IMG/VR virus record: IMGVR_UViG_3300026094_000034
Location: 1-25,936 of that record
Length of the DNA stretch: 25,936 nucleotides
Strand: one strand, 5' to 3'
Source of the DNA: a virus
Of this stretch, positions 1 through 7,572 are shown in pieces. The notes beneath the pieces were generated by a model that worked only from the letters and a program-made list of their open reading frames with translations, was not told where the DNA came from and did no database searches. Position 1 is the stretch's first letter. Every line of letters begins with the position of its first letter. Position numbers and translations under genes: made by a program.

Positions 1-3000
1 ATCCTACAGACAGCTCAAAACTGCGTCTAGAATTTGAACCGGGCAAGGCGTACATTCGTGGCTATCGTGTCAATCTTACCGACACGACTCGAGTCGATAT
101 CGACAAGGCTCGTACGACCGATAATGAAGAAGATGTTTTGGTGCCTCTTCAGTTCGGTGACTACATTCATACAACAACTGTATTCGGACATCCTGAGCCG
201 TTTACTGAAGTCAAGTTATATTCTGACGCAACGCTCTCATTCACGAGTGATGTACCAGACGAACCATCGTCTCAGATCGGTACCGCAACCGTTAAAGCAG
301 TATCATTTGATCCCGTTCGCAGCGGAGCGGCGGGTGAGACGGTTGTTCGACTACATCTGTTTAACTTTGACTTTACTGGATCCAATTCGGTCGAGGACAT
401 TGGTACGTTCTATTCTGATGTTAACTCGCCCGTCTTTGCCGGTGAGGTTGAAGAGGCTTCACAGGACGGGTCGGGTCTTACGGTACTTCAGGAGACGGTC
501 GATCAAGTGTCGGTCTACCAGATTCCTTTCTCTGAGGTCGACACCGTTACAGACTCGTCCTTTAACTTTTATAAAGAATACGGATCAGTTGTCAGCGGAT
601 CATCCGTAACGATCTCAACTCCAGAGGCTTCAGAACAGTTTCGTGATGAGGTAACCGATTATCTTGTCTATGTAACAAATGTTGTCAATGGTTCGACTCC
701 TGCAAGTTCTATCGGTGACATTGCAACTCCAAACGGTGTATCGCTTTCGGTAGATAATAAAACTGCGACTCTTGACTTGAGTAACTTCGCGATTAACGAT
801 AACGATGAGGTTGAGATCTATGCAGTGATGTTTAAGTCGACCGGGCTGATTAAGACTAAGACACCGGTTCAGAACTCTACTGTTACGACAGGATCCACAC
901 CCGGATCGGTAATCGATCTTGGTGTTGCTGATGTGTTTAACATCGTTTCGATTCAGGACGGTGCGGGTAACGACTTTACATCGTTCTATCAGCTCGACAC
1001 GGGTCAGCGCGATAACTTCTATGATATCTCAAAACTCAATCTCAGACCAGGATTCAGCGCACCGACCACTGCTCTTACGGTTACCTTTGATTTCTTTAAT
1101 CACAGCTCCGGCGATTTCTTTACTGCCGATTCGTACGATGCGATTGCATACGAGAATATTCCATCATATACATCAGAGAGCGGTCAGACGTTTAAATTAG
1201 CAAACTCCGTCGATTTCAGACCGATTGCGAACACGTCAGGTAACTTTACAAACAGTCCGGTGTCCTACGTCCCTGACTCCGAGGCTATCCTAGACTTTAG
1301 TTTCTACCTTCCACGCCGTGATAAAATCTGCGTCGACTACGAGGGTGAGTTCTTTGTCGTAAAGGGTGTGCCGGATCTCGAGCCAGAATCGCCGAAACGT
1401 ATCGACAATGCCATCACTCTCTATGACATTCGTGTGAACGCGTATACCTTCAACACGAGTGATCTCGTTGTTGAGCCCGTTAAGCATCCGCGATTCAGAA
1501 TGAAAGACATCGGTAGACTCGAAGAGAGAATCGAGAATCTTGAGTACTTTACTGCCTTGAGTTTAGTGGAGCAGGATGCAATCTCTCGTGAGTTCATCGA
1601 TAAGTTTAAGACGGGAATTCTTGTTGATTCGTTTACCGGTCATCAGGTCGGTAATGCGACCGAGCAGACTTATCGAGCGGCGGTTGATCCTCAGAATGGT
1701 GAGCTACGCCCCGAATCATCGACAAAGGCCATCCTTCTTGCTGATGACGGCACAGGGTCAAATACTCAGACAACAGGGCCGATCGTTACTCTTCCTTACA
1801 CTGAAACAACTCTTATAAGCCAGGAGAAGGCAACTAAGATCGAGCGTATTCAGCCGTTCATTAAGTTTACCTTTGACGGTACGATGGTTCTTGATCCGCC
1901 GGCCGATTCATGGGTATCTACTCAGAGAGTACCGGACACGACTCTTGATGGCGGCAATGAATTTACTGACGCATTTAATGCAAGTCAGAACAGCCTTGGT
2001 ACCGTCTGGGGAGGTTGGAGAACTTTTTGGCGTGGTAATACACTGCTTAGAACTCGTACTGGTGAGAGAATTACTCGTACGGAAAGTACAGAGATCGAAC
2101 GTATCGGGGATCGTGTTGTAAATCGTTCTGCAATTCCATTCATTCGTTCACGTGTTATTGAATTTACTGCCACAGGCATGAAACCACAGACGGATTTGAT
2201 TGCATTCTTTGACAGCGTAGATGTTAGTGAATTTTGTGCACCTACTGGTGGAAACAAAGGTGATCAGTTAACAACCGATGCCATTGGTACGATCACTGGT
2301 ACGTTTGAGATTCCTAACGAAGATGATAACCGATTCCGTACAGGAACACGTTTGTTCGAGTTAATCGACTCAAGAACGAATCCATCAACAGATGCGACTG
2401 CTACATACAGTGCTCAGGGTATTCTTGAGGATATCTCAACGTTCTTCTTGTCGACTACAATCGTTGATGTTGATTCAACAAACCTATCGCAGACTCAGAC
2501 CGTTCGCGTTCGTCGACCACAACGTGGTGGTAACGGTGGAGGAGGATTCGGCGGCGGCGGAGGCGGTCGAGATCCTCTGGCGCAGTCGTTTGTTTCTGAA
2601 CTAGAGAACGGTGCGTTCGTTACGTCCATTGATCTGTACTTTGGTCCAGAAGCCGCTACCAATGACTTTCCTGTCACTGTCCAGATTCGTAACATGGAGA
2701 ACGGGTTTCCCGGGCCAGAGATCGCGCCGTTTGGTACGATCACTAAGAATGCATCAGATCTTGGTAACGGGTCAACTGATGCATCGGTCGCGACTCGATT
2801 CACGTTCCCCGCTCCGGTATATCTTGAAGAGAACGAAGAGTACTGTTTTGTTGTTCTTACCGACTCGGATGTACTTACCGTATGGGCATCAGAGATGGGT
2901 CAGACCGATGTGATAACCGGTGAGCGAGTTACTCGTCAGCCGTTCCTTGGATCGTTGTTCAAGTCACAGAACAACCGTACTTGGACACCGGCTCAACTCG

Positions 3001-4070
3001 AGGATCTTAAGTTCGAGATCAATCGTGCGTCGTTTGATACAAACGTTACTGGTCAGATCGTCTTCGAGAACTCAGTTTCATCCAACGACTCTGGTACCGA
3101 AGCTGATCCATACATCACTGTACTACCACTCGATCCGTTCGTCTTTACCAATGGATCAAATGTAATTAAGGTATCGCATCCTAATCACTCGATGGTTGCT
3201 GGTGATACAGTTCAGTTCAGTGCGACAAACTCAAGTGCTCTTGCCGGAATACCAGAGAGTGAGATCTTTGGCACCGACCTTACGGTTGCAACCGGACCAT
3301 CGAGTGAACCGATCAAACCGGATGAGTACTACGTTCAGGTAAGCACGAATGCTACTGCCGACGCTCAACTTGGCGGTGCCGCGGTGAATGCTACGCAACA
3401 CGTCGGATTCAGTTTCATTCATCCTGTTGTCGAGACACTCTCGCTACCCGGATCATCTGTCGGATTCGAGTTCAGAGGTACCGATAAGTCGACCAAGGCA
3501 ACCGACACGTCATTCGTTAACATTACGATCGGTGAGGATAACTACCTTAAGACTCCTAAGACCAGTGTCGAGAGTGGAGATGATAGCGTACTCGTTCGAG
3601 CGACTCTGTCGGCAGAGAATGATAACATCTCACCGTACATTGATACTAAGAGAATCTCATTACTTGCTACTGAAAATCGAGTCAACAATCTTGAAGATAC
3701 CGACTCGGTCGCAGAGACAGACGAGGCAGCGGCTCGATACTTTACGAAGTCAGTTGAGCTTGTAAATCCCGCGGACGAACTTCGAGTATTCTTTGACGGT
3801 AATCGGCCATCGGGTACAAACATCGATGTATACTACAAGGTAAGACCTACTGGAAGTGGAACGCCGATTGAACAACAGCCATGGCAAGAGATGCCAAGAG
3901 TTGTGTACGGTGCAGTCACTGAGACGGATGATGTGTTTAACGAGTACTCATATCTTGAGAACTTTGGCGGTGACTTTAACATCTTTGCGATTAAGATCGT
4001 TATGAGATCGACAAACGAGGCTCGTGTGCCACGTATTCGTGATCTACGCGCGATCGCAATAAAGGACTAA
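1..4070 (+). CDS. Large virion structural protein (baseplate/tail-fibre type, DUF4815-like), 5'-truncated
   Basis: The frame is open to the left edge of the window (in frame from base 3), so the N-terminus lies outside; about 1,355 residues are visible. The first visible residues (KLRLEFEPGKAYIRGYRVN) and the following low-complexity beta-rich sequence resemble the DUF4815-type structural proteins that marine T4-like phages encode between the baseplate wedge genes and the fibres. I name that family from memory, without a search. A flexible glycine run (GGNGGGGFGGGGGG, about bases 2524-2568) splits the protein into an N-terminal two-thirds and a C-terminal third. The C-terminal part has the Asn-Arg-Pro and Tyr-Tyr-Lys pattern common at the ends of such virion proteins (about 3780-3850). 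It is probably located in the baseplate or the fibre-attachment region. No enzyme motif or membrane segment is seen. It is followed six bases later by a short gene. Certain as a gene and likely as a virion protein; the exact role is uncertain (gp10-like wedge/pin protein is an alternative). Confidence 0.8.
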   Translation, partial: PTDSSKLRLEFEPGKAYIRGYRVNLTDTTRVDIDKARTTDNEEDVLVPLQFGDYIHTTTVFGHPEPFTEVKLYSDATLSFTSDVPDEPSSQIGTATVKAVSFDPVRSGAAGETVVRLHLFNFDFTGSNSVEDIGTFYSDVNSPVFAGEVEEASQDGSGLTVLQETVDQVSVYQIPFSEVDTVTDSSFNFYKEYGSVVSGSSVTISTPEASEQFRDEVTDYLVYVTNVVNGSTPASSIGDIATPNGVSLSVDNKTATLDLSNFAINDNDEVEIYAVMFKSTGLIKTKTPVQNSTVTTGSTPGSVIDLGVADVFNIVSIQDGAGNDFTSFYQLDTGQRDNFYDISKLNLRPGFSAPTTALTVTFDFFNHSSGDFFTADSYDAIAYENIPSYTSESGQTFKLANSVDFRPIANTSGNFTNSPVSYVPDSEAILDFSFYLPRRDKICVDYEGEFFVVKGVPDLEPESPKRIDNAITLYDIRVNAYTFNTSDLVVEPVKHPRFRMKDIGRLEERIENLEYFTALSLVEQDAISREFIDKFKTGILVDSFTGHQVGNATEQTYRAAVDPQNGELRPESSTKAILLADDGTGSNTQTTGPIVTLPYTETTLISQEKATKIERIQPFIKFTFDGTMVLDPPADSWVSTQRVPDTTLDGGNEFTDAFNASQNSLGTVWGGWRTFWRGNTLLRTRTGERITRTESTEIERIGDRVVNRSAIPFIRSRVIEFTATGMKPQTDLIAFFDSVDVSEFCAPTGGNKGDQLTTDAIGTITGTFEIPNEDDNRFRTGTRLFELIDSRTNPSTDATATYSAQGILEDISTFFLSTTIVDVDSTNLSQTQTVRVRRPQRGGNGGGGFGGGGGGRDPLAQSFVSELENGAFVTSIDLYFGPEAATNDFPVTVQIRNMENGFPGPEIAPFGTITKNASDLGNGSTDASVATRFTFPAPVYLEENEEYCFVVLTDSDVLTVWASEMGQTDVITGERVTRQPFLGSLFKSQNNRTWTPAQLEDLKFEINRASFDTNVTGQIVFENSVSSNDSGTEADPYITVLPLDPFVFTNGSNVIKVSHPNHSMVAGDTVQFSATNSSALAGIPESEIFGTDLTVATGPSSEPIKPDEYYVQVSTNATADAQLGGAAVNATQHVGFSFIHPVVETLSLPGSSVGFEFRGTDKSTKATDTSFVNITIGEDNYLKTPKTSVESGDDSVLVRATLSAENDNISPYIDTKRISLLATENRVNNLEDTDSVAETDEAAARYFTKSVELVNPADELRVFFDGNRPSGTNIDVYYKVRPTGSGTPIEQQPWQEMPRVVYGAVTETDDVFNEYSYLENFGGDFNIFAIKIVMRSTNEARVPRIRDLRAIAIKD

Positions 4071-4076
4071 TCTATC

Positions 4077-4280
4077 ATGGCTACCAATCAACGGTACTTA
4101 AAGATTAAAAATTATGACGGTTATAAGAAGGACCTTAAGACAGGGGCGATTGTTTCTGACAACACTTATCAGTACGAAGCATTCTTAGAAAAGAAACGCG
4201 AGAAACGTTCGTTCGTAGAGCGTCTTGATAATTTGGAGAAGACACTCGATAAGATTCTTGAAAGGTTGGATGATAGATGA
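4077..4280 (+). CDS. Small coiled-coil protein of the structural operon
   Basis: This 67-residue protein is rich in Lys and Glu. The N-terminal half is Tyr/Lys-rich (KIKNYDGYKKD). The C-terminal third (about residues 44-67) has heptad-like Leu/Ile spacing (FVERLDNLEKTLDKILERL), which predicts a short coiled coil. It starts six bases after the stop of the large structural gene, and its stop overlaps the next start in an ATGA arrangement, so translation is probably coupled. I do not recognise a family. Small proteins in this position in marine T4-like phages are usually minor virion or assembly factors, and that is inference only. No strong Shine-Dalgarno sequence is visible, which fits coupling to the upstream gene. 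Confidence 0.7.
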   Translation: MATNQRYLKIKNYDGYKKDLKTGAIVSDNTYQYEAFLEKKREKRSFVERLDNLEKTLDKILERLDDR

Positions 4281-4720
4281 GAGATTACATTCAGATCACT
4301 GGTCGACCAACGATTACACTGTACGATCAGTATGGCAACGTAAAGCAACATCTTGAAGAAGACAATCTTATCGTTGATGCCGGTAAGAACTTTATCATTA
4401 AGAAGGCGTTCGATCGATTCGACGATCCTGCACCGGAGATCGACACGATTGCAGCCGGTGATGGGACAACTACGGTCACTGCTTCTGATACCTCACTTGA
4501 GAATCAAATTGGCGAAACCGCGATTAGCAGTTATTCTGTGACAGATAATCAGATCACTCTCTTTTCTACACTGAGTGAGAATGTTGCGACAGGAACGATT
4601 AGCGAACTTGCGGTATTATCGAGTGATGATGTATTAATCTCAAGAATTGTTGTATCGACGCCATTTGAGAAAACTACTACTGATTTTCTTAACATTAGTT
4701 GGTCTATTCAAGTTGGTTAA
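4277..4720 (+). CDS. Putative minor structural (baseplate/fibre-connector-like) protein
   Basis: This 147-residue protein starts within the stop of the upstream gene (ATGA overlap). The sequence is beta-rich and resembles the phage tail proteins with the pattern GDGTT...SDTSLENQIGE, then GTISELAVLS, then a Ser-Arg step and a closing I-x-W-x-I strand (FLNISWSIQVG). That pattern recurs in phage fibre and collar-associated proteins of unknown fine function. No enzyme motif is visible. Its place between a giant baseplate-type protein and the fibre genes supports a virion role. A late promoter motif follows its stop codon immediately, so this gene probably ends one transcription unit and the next gene can be expressed independently. 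Confidence 0.72.
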   Translation: MRDYIQITGRPTITLYDQYGNVKQHLEEDNLIVDAGKNFIIKKAFDRFDDPAPEIDTIAAGDGTTTVTASDTSLENQIGETAISSYSVTDNQITLFSTLSENVATGTISELAVLSSDDVLISRIVVSTPFEKTTTDFLNISWSIQVG

Positions 4721-4722
4721 AT

Positions 4723-4730
4723 TATAAATA
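4723..4730 (+). promoter_or_regulatory. T4-type late promoter motif (TATAAATA)
   Basis: This is an exact match to the T4 late promoter element TATAAATA, lying two bases after the stop at 4720 and only five bases before the ATG at 4736. In T4, transcription starts roughly six bases downstream of the element, which here would fall at about the ATG, giving an almost leaderless mRNA. No Shine-Dalgarno sequence lies between the motif and the ATG. The motif match is direct; its use as a promoter is inferred. Confidence 0.6.
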
Positions 4731-4735
4731 CTACC

Positions 4736-5077
4736 ATGGCATCGTACGCAAACTTATTTGTTGATCAGGGTTCGGACTTTTCTACGAACCTTATAGTAGA
4801 GGACTCAAATAGAGATCCTCTTGATCTTACTAATCTAACACTCTCAGGACAGGTAAGAAGAACGCATCAGTCAGAAACAGCATTCGATTTTATACTTGAG
4901 AAGGCTGATGAAACTGGCGGTGAGATTCTCATCAGACTTGATGACGCAACCACTGCCAGTATGAAACGTGGAAGATATGTGTACGACATATTTGCAGGTG
5001 ATTCCGTAACCGGAAACGATTTTAAGATTATTGAGGGTATACTAGAAATAGTACCACGTGTAACGAGAACGAGCTAA
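4736..5077 (+). CDS. Small virion structural protein (beta-sandwich, BppU-N-like)
   Basis: This 113-residue protein opens with a pattern (FVDQGSDFSTNLIVEDSNRD) typical of small structural proteins in marine T4-like phages. It is also reminiscent of the N-terminal beta-sandwich of BppU-type baseplate proteins (a QG-x-DF strand, then a 'dLTNLTLSGQVR' strand, later 'GRYVYDIFAGD'). It has no cysteines, signal peptide or membrane segment. It lies directly behind a TATAAATA late promoter motif and its stop is immediately followed by the next ATG (TAAATG), so the two genes are probably translationally coupled. Recognition is by pattern only; the family assignment is moderate and the virion role is likely. 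Confidence 0.75.
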   Translation: MASYANLFVDQGSDFSTNLIVEDSNRDPLDLTNLTLSGQVRRTHQSETAFDFILEKADETGGEILIRLDDATTASMKRGRYVYDIFAGDSVTGNDFKIIEGILEIVPRVTRTS

Positions 5078-5284
5078 ATGTCAAAGATACGCGCCAGAGT
5101 TAAACAGCAGGACGATCTGCGTGTACGCTCGTCCTTGACTGTAACGAGAAGGTTAGAACAGTTTACGAATATAGACGATTCTAATCTAGAGAACGGATCG
5201 GTATTAGTTTATAAAGAACCGACTGAAAATTGGACAGCAACAAGAGATCTGAATCAACAGAACGTTGACGGCGGAGAATTCTAA
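5078..5284 (+). CDS. Small hypothetical protein next to the first fibre gene
   Basis: This 68-residue protein has a strongly basic N-terminus (MSKIRARVKQQDDLRVRSS) and an acidic, Asn/Gln-rich C-terminus ending DGGEF. The ATG directly abuts the preceding TAA. No family is recognised with confidence, and the length and position match small accessory structural genes in marine T4-like phage fibre regions. It contains the phrase 'ENGSVLVYKEPTENWTAT', a pattern also seen at the N-termini of phage fibre proteins (a statement of something being defined by or attached to another chain), so it may be a small fibre-attachment protein. That reading is inference. It is followed after 22 bases by the first large fibre gene. 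Confidence 0.65.
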   Translation: MSKIRARVKQQDDLRVRSSLTVTRRLEQFTNIDDSNLENGSVLVYKEPTENWTATRDLNQQNVDGGEF

Positions 5285-5306
5285 AAAGGTTTAACGGAGA
5301 CCAATA

Positions 5307-7484
5307 ATGGCAAGTGTCATTCGAATTAAAAGAAGTGGAACATCGGGTAATCCGACCACACTGGCAGCAGGTGAACTAGCGTACTCGGGTGCCGACGCGT
5401 CGTCGGTACAAGGTGGTGATCGGCTCTATATTGGGTTTGGTTCAGAGACCAACGGTAACGCTGCGAATCACTTTGTGGTTGGTGGTAAGTTCTTTACCGA
5501 TATGCTCGATCATACCAAGGGGACGCTTACAGCGGACTCTGCTCTGGTTGTCGATGCAAATAAGAAGATCAACGAGTTCTTTGTTGATAATCTTAAACTC
5601 GATGGAAACACGATTTCCTCGACGAATACCGCTGGTGACATCTTTCTTGCACCGGACGGATCCGGTCGTACGGTAGCATCCAATCTCTTTATTGATGATG
5701 GTGCAACCGAACGGTCGATTCAAGAGTTTATCGAGGACATCTCTGGTGGTCAGATTCAAGGGACCGCTGGTGTTGTTGATGTTACCTATGATGACACTGC
5801 TGGTTCGACCACCATCGATCTCATTGAAACCGGTGTTATTTCAAATACCGATACGACTACGTCAGTCGGTTCATCTACAAAGATTCCATCTATTACTGTT
5901 GATCGCGATGGTCGTGTTACTTCTGTCAGTGAATCTGATGTGGCAACAGAATTATCAATTTCAAGTGATGACGGCACGAGTACTGTTGACCTTCTCAATG
6001 ACTCTATTGTGTTTACTGGCGGTACATCGGTTTCAACCGATATTACAACGAGTACAGTAAATCAGGATACAACACATACACTTAATGTCGATGTTGAGGA
6101 CGCATCCACTACTGTTAAGGGTATCGCGTCATTTGATTCGGGTAACTTTACTGTCACAAATGGCGACGTATCGACCGATGATATTACTCTTGGTACATCA
6201 ACTCTAACAAACGGTTCGACTACACTTACACTTGCCGGTCTCCAGCAGATTGATGTTGATAACGTCCGTATTGACGGTAACGAGATCAGTACAACTGATA
6301 CGGACGGTGATCTGTCACTGAATCCGAATGGTTCGGGTAATGTATCGCTTAACTCATCACGTATTACAGACCTTACAGATCCTACCGATCCTCAGGATGC
6401 CGCTACCAAGGCATACGTCGATGCACGTGCCGCCGGTCTTGATCCGAAGGAATCCGTACGGGTTGCGTCGACAACCAATATCGATGTTTCATCCGGTCTG
6501 GTTGATTCTGCTGTTATCGACGGCGTCACCGTATCGACCGGTGATCGTGTTCTCCTCAAGGATCAGACTGATCAGACCGAAAATGGTGTCTACATTGTCG
6601 CCGCTTCGGGTGTTGCGTCACGCGCTACAGATTTTGATGAACCTCAGGAGGTTACGTCGGGTGTATTCTTCTTTGTTGAAGAAGGCAACACAGGCGATAA
6701 TCGAGGGTTCGTCCTTACTTCTGACGGCGGTCAGCAGGCTGTTGGCACAGATCCTCTTACATTCGTTCAGTTCTCTGGTGCAGGTCAGATTACTGCCGGC
6801 GATGGTCTTGACAAGTCCGGCGATACACTTTCGGTCAATACTGCAAACGGTATTGAAGTCTCGAATGATAACGTACAGCTTGCCTCAGGTGTTGCTGGTG
6901 ATGGTCTTACCTATGATTCTGGTACTCTGAATGTTGAGGGTACAACGAATCGTATTTCTGTCGCGGCTGACTCAATTGATATTTCAACAAATTATGAAGG
7001 TCAGACCACGATTACAAAACTCGGCACGATCGATACCGGCACATGGGAAGCCGATATTATCGGTGGAACCTATGGTGGTACTGGTGTTAATAATGGTAAT
7101 AAGACCATCACCCTTGGCGGTAACCTTACAACATCGGGTGCGTTCTCCACGACTCTTACGTCAACGGATACGACAAGTGTTACATTACCGACAACTGGTA
7201 CACTGGCGACTCTTGCTCAGACAGAGACGTTTACCAACAAGACGATCAACAATTCTAAGATCGGTGAGGAAAATCCTGATAGCGGTAAATTTACCACCAT
7301 TGATGCGTCATCCGAGGTTACTTTCACGAGTACTGTTGATGCGACATCAACCACAACAGGAGCACTTGTTGTCGGTGGTGGTGTAGGCATTGGTAAGAAA
7401 CTCTATGTTGGAACAGACATCATTGGTTCTGGTGCAGATACAAGTGATCTTGAAGGATTCAACATCGATGGTGGAACCTACTAA
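5307..7484 (+). CDS. Large tail-fibre protein 1
   Basis: This 725-residue protein is preceded by a good Shine-Dalgarno sequence (CGGAGA, 5295-5300). The N-terminus (IRIKRSGTSGNPTTLAAGEL) is the attachment-type domain found at the start of many phage fibres: basic strand, 'AGELAY', then 'DRLYIG'. The body is repetitive and Ser/Thr/Asp/Gly-rich, as in trimeric fibre shafts, with 'LxLNPNGSGNV' and 'TDPTDPQDAATKAYVDARA' modules (the latter near residue 350-375). A 'TTGALVVGGGVGIGKKLYVG' block sits close to the C-terminus. The protein stops soon after that block (ending FNIDGGTY), with no visible S74 chaperone domain, collar-type tip or lectin domain. It may therefore be a proximal fibre segment, or depend on a separate tip protein. 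A late promoter motif lies nine bases after the stop. Confidence 0.87.
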   Translation: MASVIRIKRSGTSGNPTTLAAGELAYSGADASSVQGGDRLYIGFGSETNGNAANHFVVGGKFFTDMLDHTKGTLTADSALVVDANKKINEFFVDNLKLDGNTISSTNTAGDIFLAPDGSGRTVASNLFIDDGATERSIQEFIEDISGGQIQGTAGVVDVTYDDTAGSTTIDLIETGVISNTDTTTSVGSSTKIPSITVDRDGRVTSVSESDVATELSISSDDGTSTVDLLNDSIVFTGGTSVSTDITTSTVNQDTTHTLNVDVEDASTTVKGIASFDSGNFTVTNGDVSTDDITLGTSTLTNGSTTLTLAGLQQIDVDNVRIDGNEISTTDTDGDLSLNPNGSGNVSLNSSRITDLTDPTDPQDAATKAYVDARAAGLDPKESVRVASTTNIDVSSGLVDSAVIDGVTVSTGDRVLLKDQTDQTENGVYIVAASGVASRATDFDEPQEVTSGVFFFVEEGNTGDNRGFVLTSDGGQQAVGTDPLTFVQFSGAGQITAGDGLDKSGDTLSVNTANGIEVSNDNVQLASGVAGDGLTYDSGTLNVEGTTNRISVAADSIDISTNYEGQTTITKLGTIDTGTWEADIIGGTYGGTGVNNGNKTITLGGNLTTSGAFSTTLTSTDTTSVTLPTTGTLATLAQTETFTNKTINNSKIGEENPDSGKFTTIDASSEVTFTSTVDATSTTTGALVVGGGVGIGKKLYVGTDIIGSGADTSDLEGFNIDGGTY

Positions 7485-7492
7485 TTAAAGGT

Positions 7493-7500
7493 TATAAATA
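7493..7500 (+). promoter_or_regulatory. T4-type late promoter motif (TATAAATA)
   Basis: This is an exact TATAAATA in the 88-base gap between fibre genes 1 and 2. Transcription from it would begin at about 7506 and give a leader of roughly 65 bases containing the hairpin at 7518-7546 and a Shine-Dalgarno sequence (AAAGG, 7564-7568) before the ATG at 7573. The motif and placement are direct observations; activity is inferred. Confidence 0.7.
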
Positions 7501-7517
7501 AACTTAGATTGATAAAC

Positions 7518-7558
7518 ACACGGCGATTTTTATCGCATTATCGTGTATCATTCTTTTT
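7518..7558 (+). terminator. Hairpin plus T-run: weak terminator or leader hairpin
   Basis: A two-part stem is visible. ACACG (7518-7522) pairs with CGTGT (7542-7546), and inside it GCGAT (7523-7527) pairs with ATCGC (7532-7536) around a TTTT loop, with a five-base bulge (ATTAT) on the 3' side. A run of five T (7554-7558) follows after seven bases. This could be a leaky intrinsic terminator for the fibre 1 transcript. Because it lies downstream of the late promoter at 7493-7500, it could also be a structure in the leader of fibre gene 2. The T-run is further from the stem than in strong terminators. Confidence 0.45.
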
Positions 7559-7572
7559 AGAATAAAGGTATA

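Noticed and set aside
34-609. Open frame of 191 codons overlapping the first structural gene in another frame
   Set aside because: Rich in Arg, Leu and Ser with no recognisable pattern; typical shadow of a long gene with biased codons.
6328-6930. 200-codon open frame inside fibre gene 1
   Set aside because: Different frame of a repetitive fibre gene; composition is shadow-like and it has no ribosome-binding site or family match.
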